From positions 1,488,001-1,552,000 of the forward strand of contig CAXXIY010000001.1 in assembly GCA_963675995.2 (NCBI GenBank): a stretch of 64,000 nucleotides of DNA. The letters are read 5' to 3'. The position numbers and the translations under genes are program-made. Shown here piece by piece: positions 62,902 through 64,000 of this stretch (position 1 is its first letter; every line of letters begins with the position of its first letter). The notes under the pieces are model-generated. The model made no database searches, was not told the DNA's origin, and saw only the letters and a program-made list of their open reading frames with translations. Source of the DNA: JAAFHB01 sp963675995 (GTDB taxonomy: Bacteria > Bacteroidota > Bacteroidia > Bacteroidales > Prolixibacteraceae).

Positions 62902-64000
62902 ATGATCAGTAGTTCAAAGTCTTATGCATTTAATATACGACCGTTTATCTTTGGTTGTATTTTCCTGATGTCAGGAGTTTTGTCAGCTCAGAATTCAGAT
63001 TCTTTACGCCAGGTTATCAAAGGGATAAATTTTGAGACCCCTGTTTTGTCACCTATCCCTCAAAAAGTCTTCGGTATAAAACAAGCATCTATTTCGCTGA
63101 ATGGAACCTGGGATTTCAATCCCGGAAACGGAAAAGATCAGTATTCTGCGAAAATAGAAGTTCCGGGCGAGTGGGAGATGCAAGGATTTAATGTGACAAA
63201 AGGGAAGATTGCAGTTTACCGGAGATCATTTTCAATTCCCGATGATTGGAGGGGCAACCGTGTAAAAATCCGTTTTGATGGGATCAGTTCCTATGCCCTG
63301 ATTAATGTGAATGGCAAATCCATTGGCTCCCACGAAGGAAGTTTCGTGGCTTTTGAGTTTGACATTACTGATGCTGTAAAACCAGGGGATAACCTCCTTG
63401 CGGTTGAGGTGCAGTGTGAAACGGTTTCCGATTTGCTCGCCTGTACCTCCCAATATGCAGCGCATCCTGTTGGAGGTATTCTCCGGAAGGTGACCCTTTT
63501 TACACTTCCTGCAAATCATATTTCTGACTTTTCGTGGAGTGTGAAATTTGATCCACAGTATCGCGATGCCACGCTGGAGGTGACTAGTAAGGTAGTGTTT
63601 AACGGAAATCCCCGATCCAATGTTGACCTTCAGTTTGCCCTTCAGGATGCTAAAGGCAACCATGTTGAACTGAGCAGAAACACTTTCGAGGTACCAGGCA
63701 ACAAGGCTACGAGTGAGGTGAATTGCCCTTTATTTGTAAAATCTCCGGAAAAGTGGGATCCGGAACATCCAAATCTTTACCTTTTGACTACTTCACTGGT
63801 GTCAGATGGAAAGATTCTACATTCAAATAGTCAGAAAATCGGGTTCAGGCAAATTGAATTGCGGGGGAATCAATTTTTTGTGAATAATTGCCCGATTAAA
63901 TTAAGAGGTGTCAATCGTCACGAAGTACACCCCTTGCGTGGCCGCAGTCTGACACCTGCACTTTGTCGCAGGGATGTGGAGTTGTTCCGGACAGGAAACT
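62902..64000 (+). CDS. GH2 beta-galactosidase-type enzyme, 5' part (cut by window end)
   Basis: An open frame from ATG 62902 to the right edge (366 codons, no stop). Signal peptide at about 1-30 (FLMSGVLSAQ), then the GH2 sugar-binding domain (WDFNPGNGKD, VPGEWEMQGF, KIAVYRRSF), an Ig-like domain, and the barrel start GVNRHEVHPLRGR near 345, typical of LacZ-like beta-galactosidases. The catalytic residues lie outside the window. Third gene of the UroD-symporter operon. Confidence 0.9.
   Translation, partial: MISSSKSYAFNIRPFIFGCIFLMSGVLSAQNSDSLRQVIKGINFETPVLSPIPQKVFGIKQASISLNGTWDFNPGNGKDQYSAKIEVPGEWEMQGFNVTKGKIAVYRRSFSIPDDWRGNRVKIRFDGISSYALINVNGKSIGSHEGSFVAFEFDITDAVKPGDNLLAVEVQCETVSDLLACTSQYAAHPVGGILRKVTLFTLPANHISDFSWSVKFDPQYRDATLEVTSKVVFNGNPRSNVDLQFALQDAKGNHVELSRNTFEVPGNKATSEVNCPLFVKSPEKWDPEHPNLYLLTTSLVSDGKILHSNSQKIGFRQIELRGNQFFVNNCPIKLRGVNRHEVHPLRGRSLTPALCRRDVELFRTGN

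Overview
The window looks like chromosomal DNA of a Bacteroidota bacterium, probably an environmental member of the Bacteroidales/Marinilabiliales type. The evidence is a complete gliding/type IX secretion core (porP/sprF, gldK, gldL, gldM, gldN), a fused CcoN-CcoO cytochrome oxidase subunit, many lipoproteins with short Cys lipoboxes, glycoside hydrolase clusters, and Bacteroidota-type promoters (TTG/TTTG, 19-20 nt, then TAnnTTTG-like). This placement is inferred from gene content. No rRNA or tRNA gene was seen.

Layout. (1) 1-4710, plus strand: the 3' end of an HdrA-like flavoprotein, then MvhD/FlxD-, FlxC-, FlxB- and FlxA-like subunits (an NADH-linked heterodisulfide-reductase-type complex), with the Mn exporter MntP abutting the last one. 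(2) 4762-9272: a small unknown protein, an Ig-like lipoprotein, half of a starch-synthase-like protein, and panC-panD. (3) 9318-11080: an IS200-like/RAYT transposase between two arrays of palindromic repeats. (4) radA, then two more unrelated repeat blocks (six-plus 42-bp units; four ~175-bp units each with a long hairpin). (5) 13622-18228, minus strand: a 910-residue coiled-coil/solenoid lipoprotein and a LytTR response regulator with its short histidine kinase. (6) 18417-27767, minus strand: gldN-gldM-gldL-gldK-porP, a degenerate arginase-fold protein, and topA. (7) 28112-31832: NIPSNAP protein, FucP-type sugar permease, HGSNAT-like membrane acyltransferase, and a gene remnant. (8) 32177-40811, minus strand: cbb3 oxidase locus (ccoS, ccoNO, ccoQ, ccoP, ccoG, ccoH, a SafE/TauE-like protein, ccoI). 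(9) 40980-53413, minus strand: a tightly packed glycan-degradation operon (sugar porter, GH2, beta-helix protein, GH27, GH110, DUF5107-TPR protein) with a divergent AraC regulator. (10) 54532-55403: a broken PD-(D/E)XK (Rpn/PDDEXK_2) gene. (11) 55609-60075: MarR-regulated EmrAB-TolC-type efflux operon. (12) 60186-64000: a UroD/MtaA-like protein, an SSS sugar symporter, and a GH2 beta-galactosidase cut by the window edge.

Taken together, the genes suggest a facultative or microaerobic glycan degrader. The cbb3 oxidase would serve respiration at low oxygen, and the Hdr-Flx complex would serve anaerobic redox balance. Secreted hydrolases for alpha- and beta-galactosides would feed MFS and Na+-coupled sugar importers, and the T9SS would export cargo or drive gliding. 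The least explained parts are the three repeat blocks around radA, the degenerate arginase embedded in the T9SS locus, the SusC/D-free alpha-galactoside operon, and the methyltransferase-like UroD homologue in a sugar cluster.
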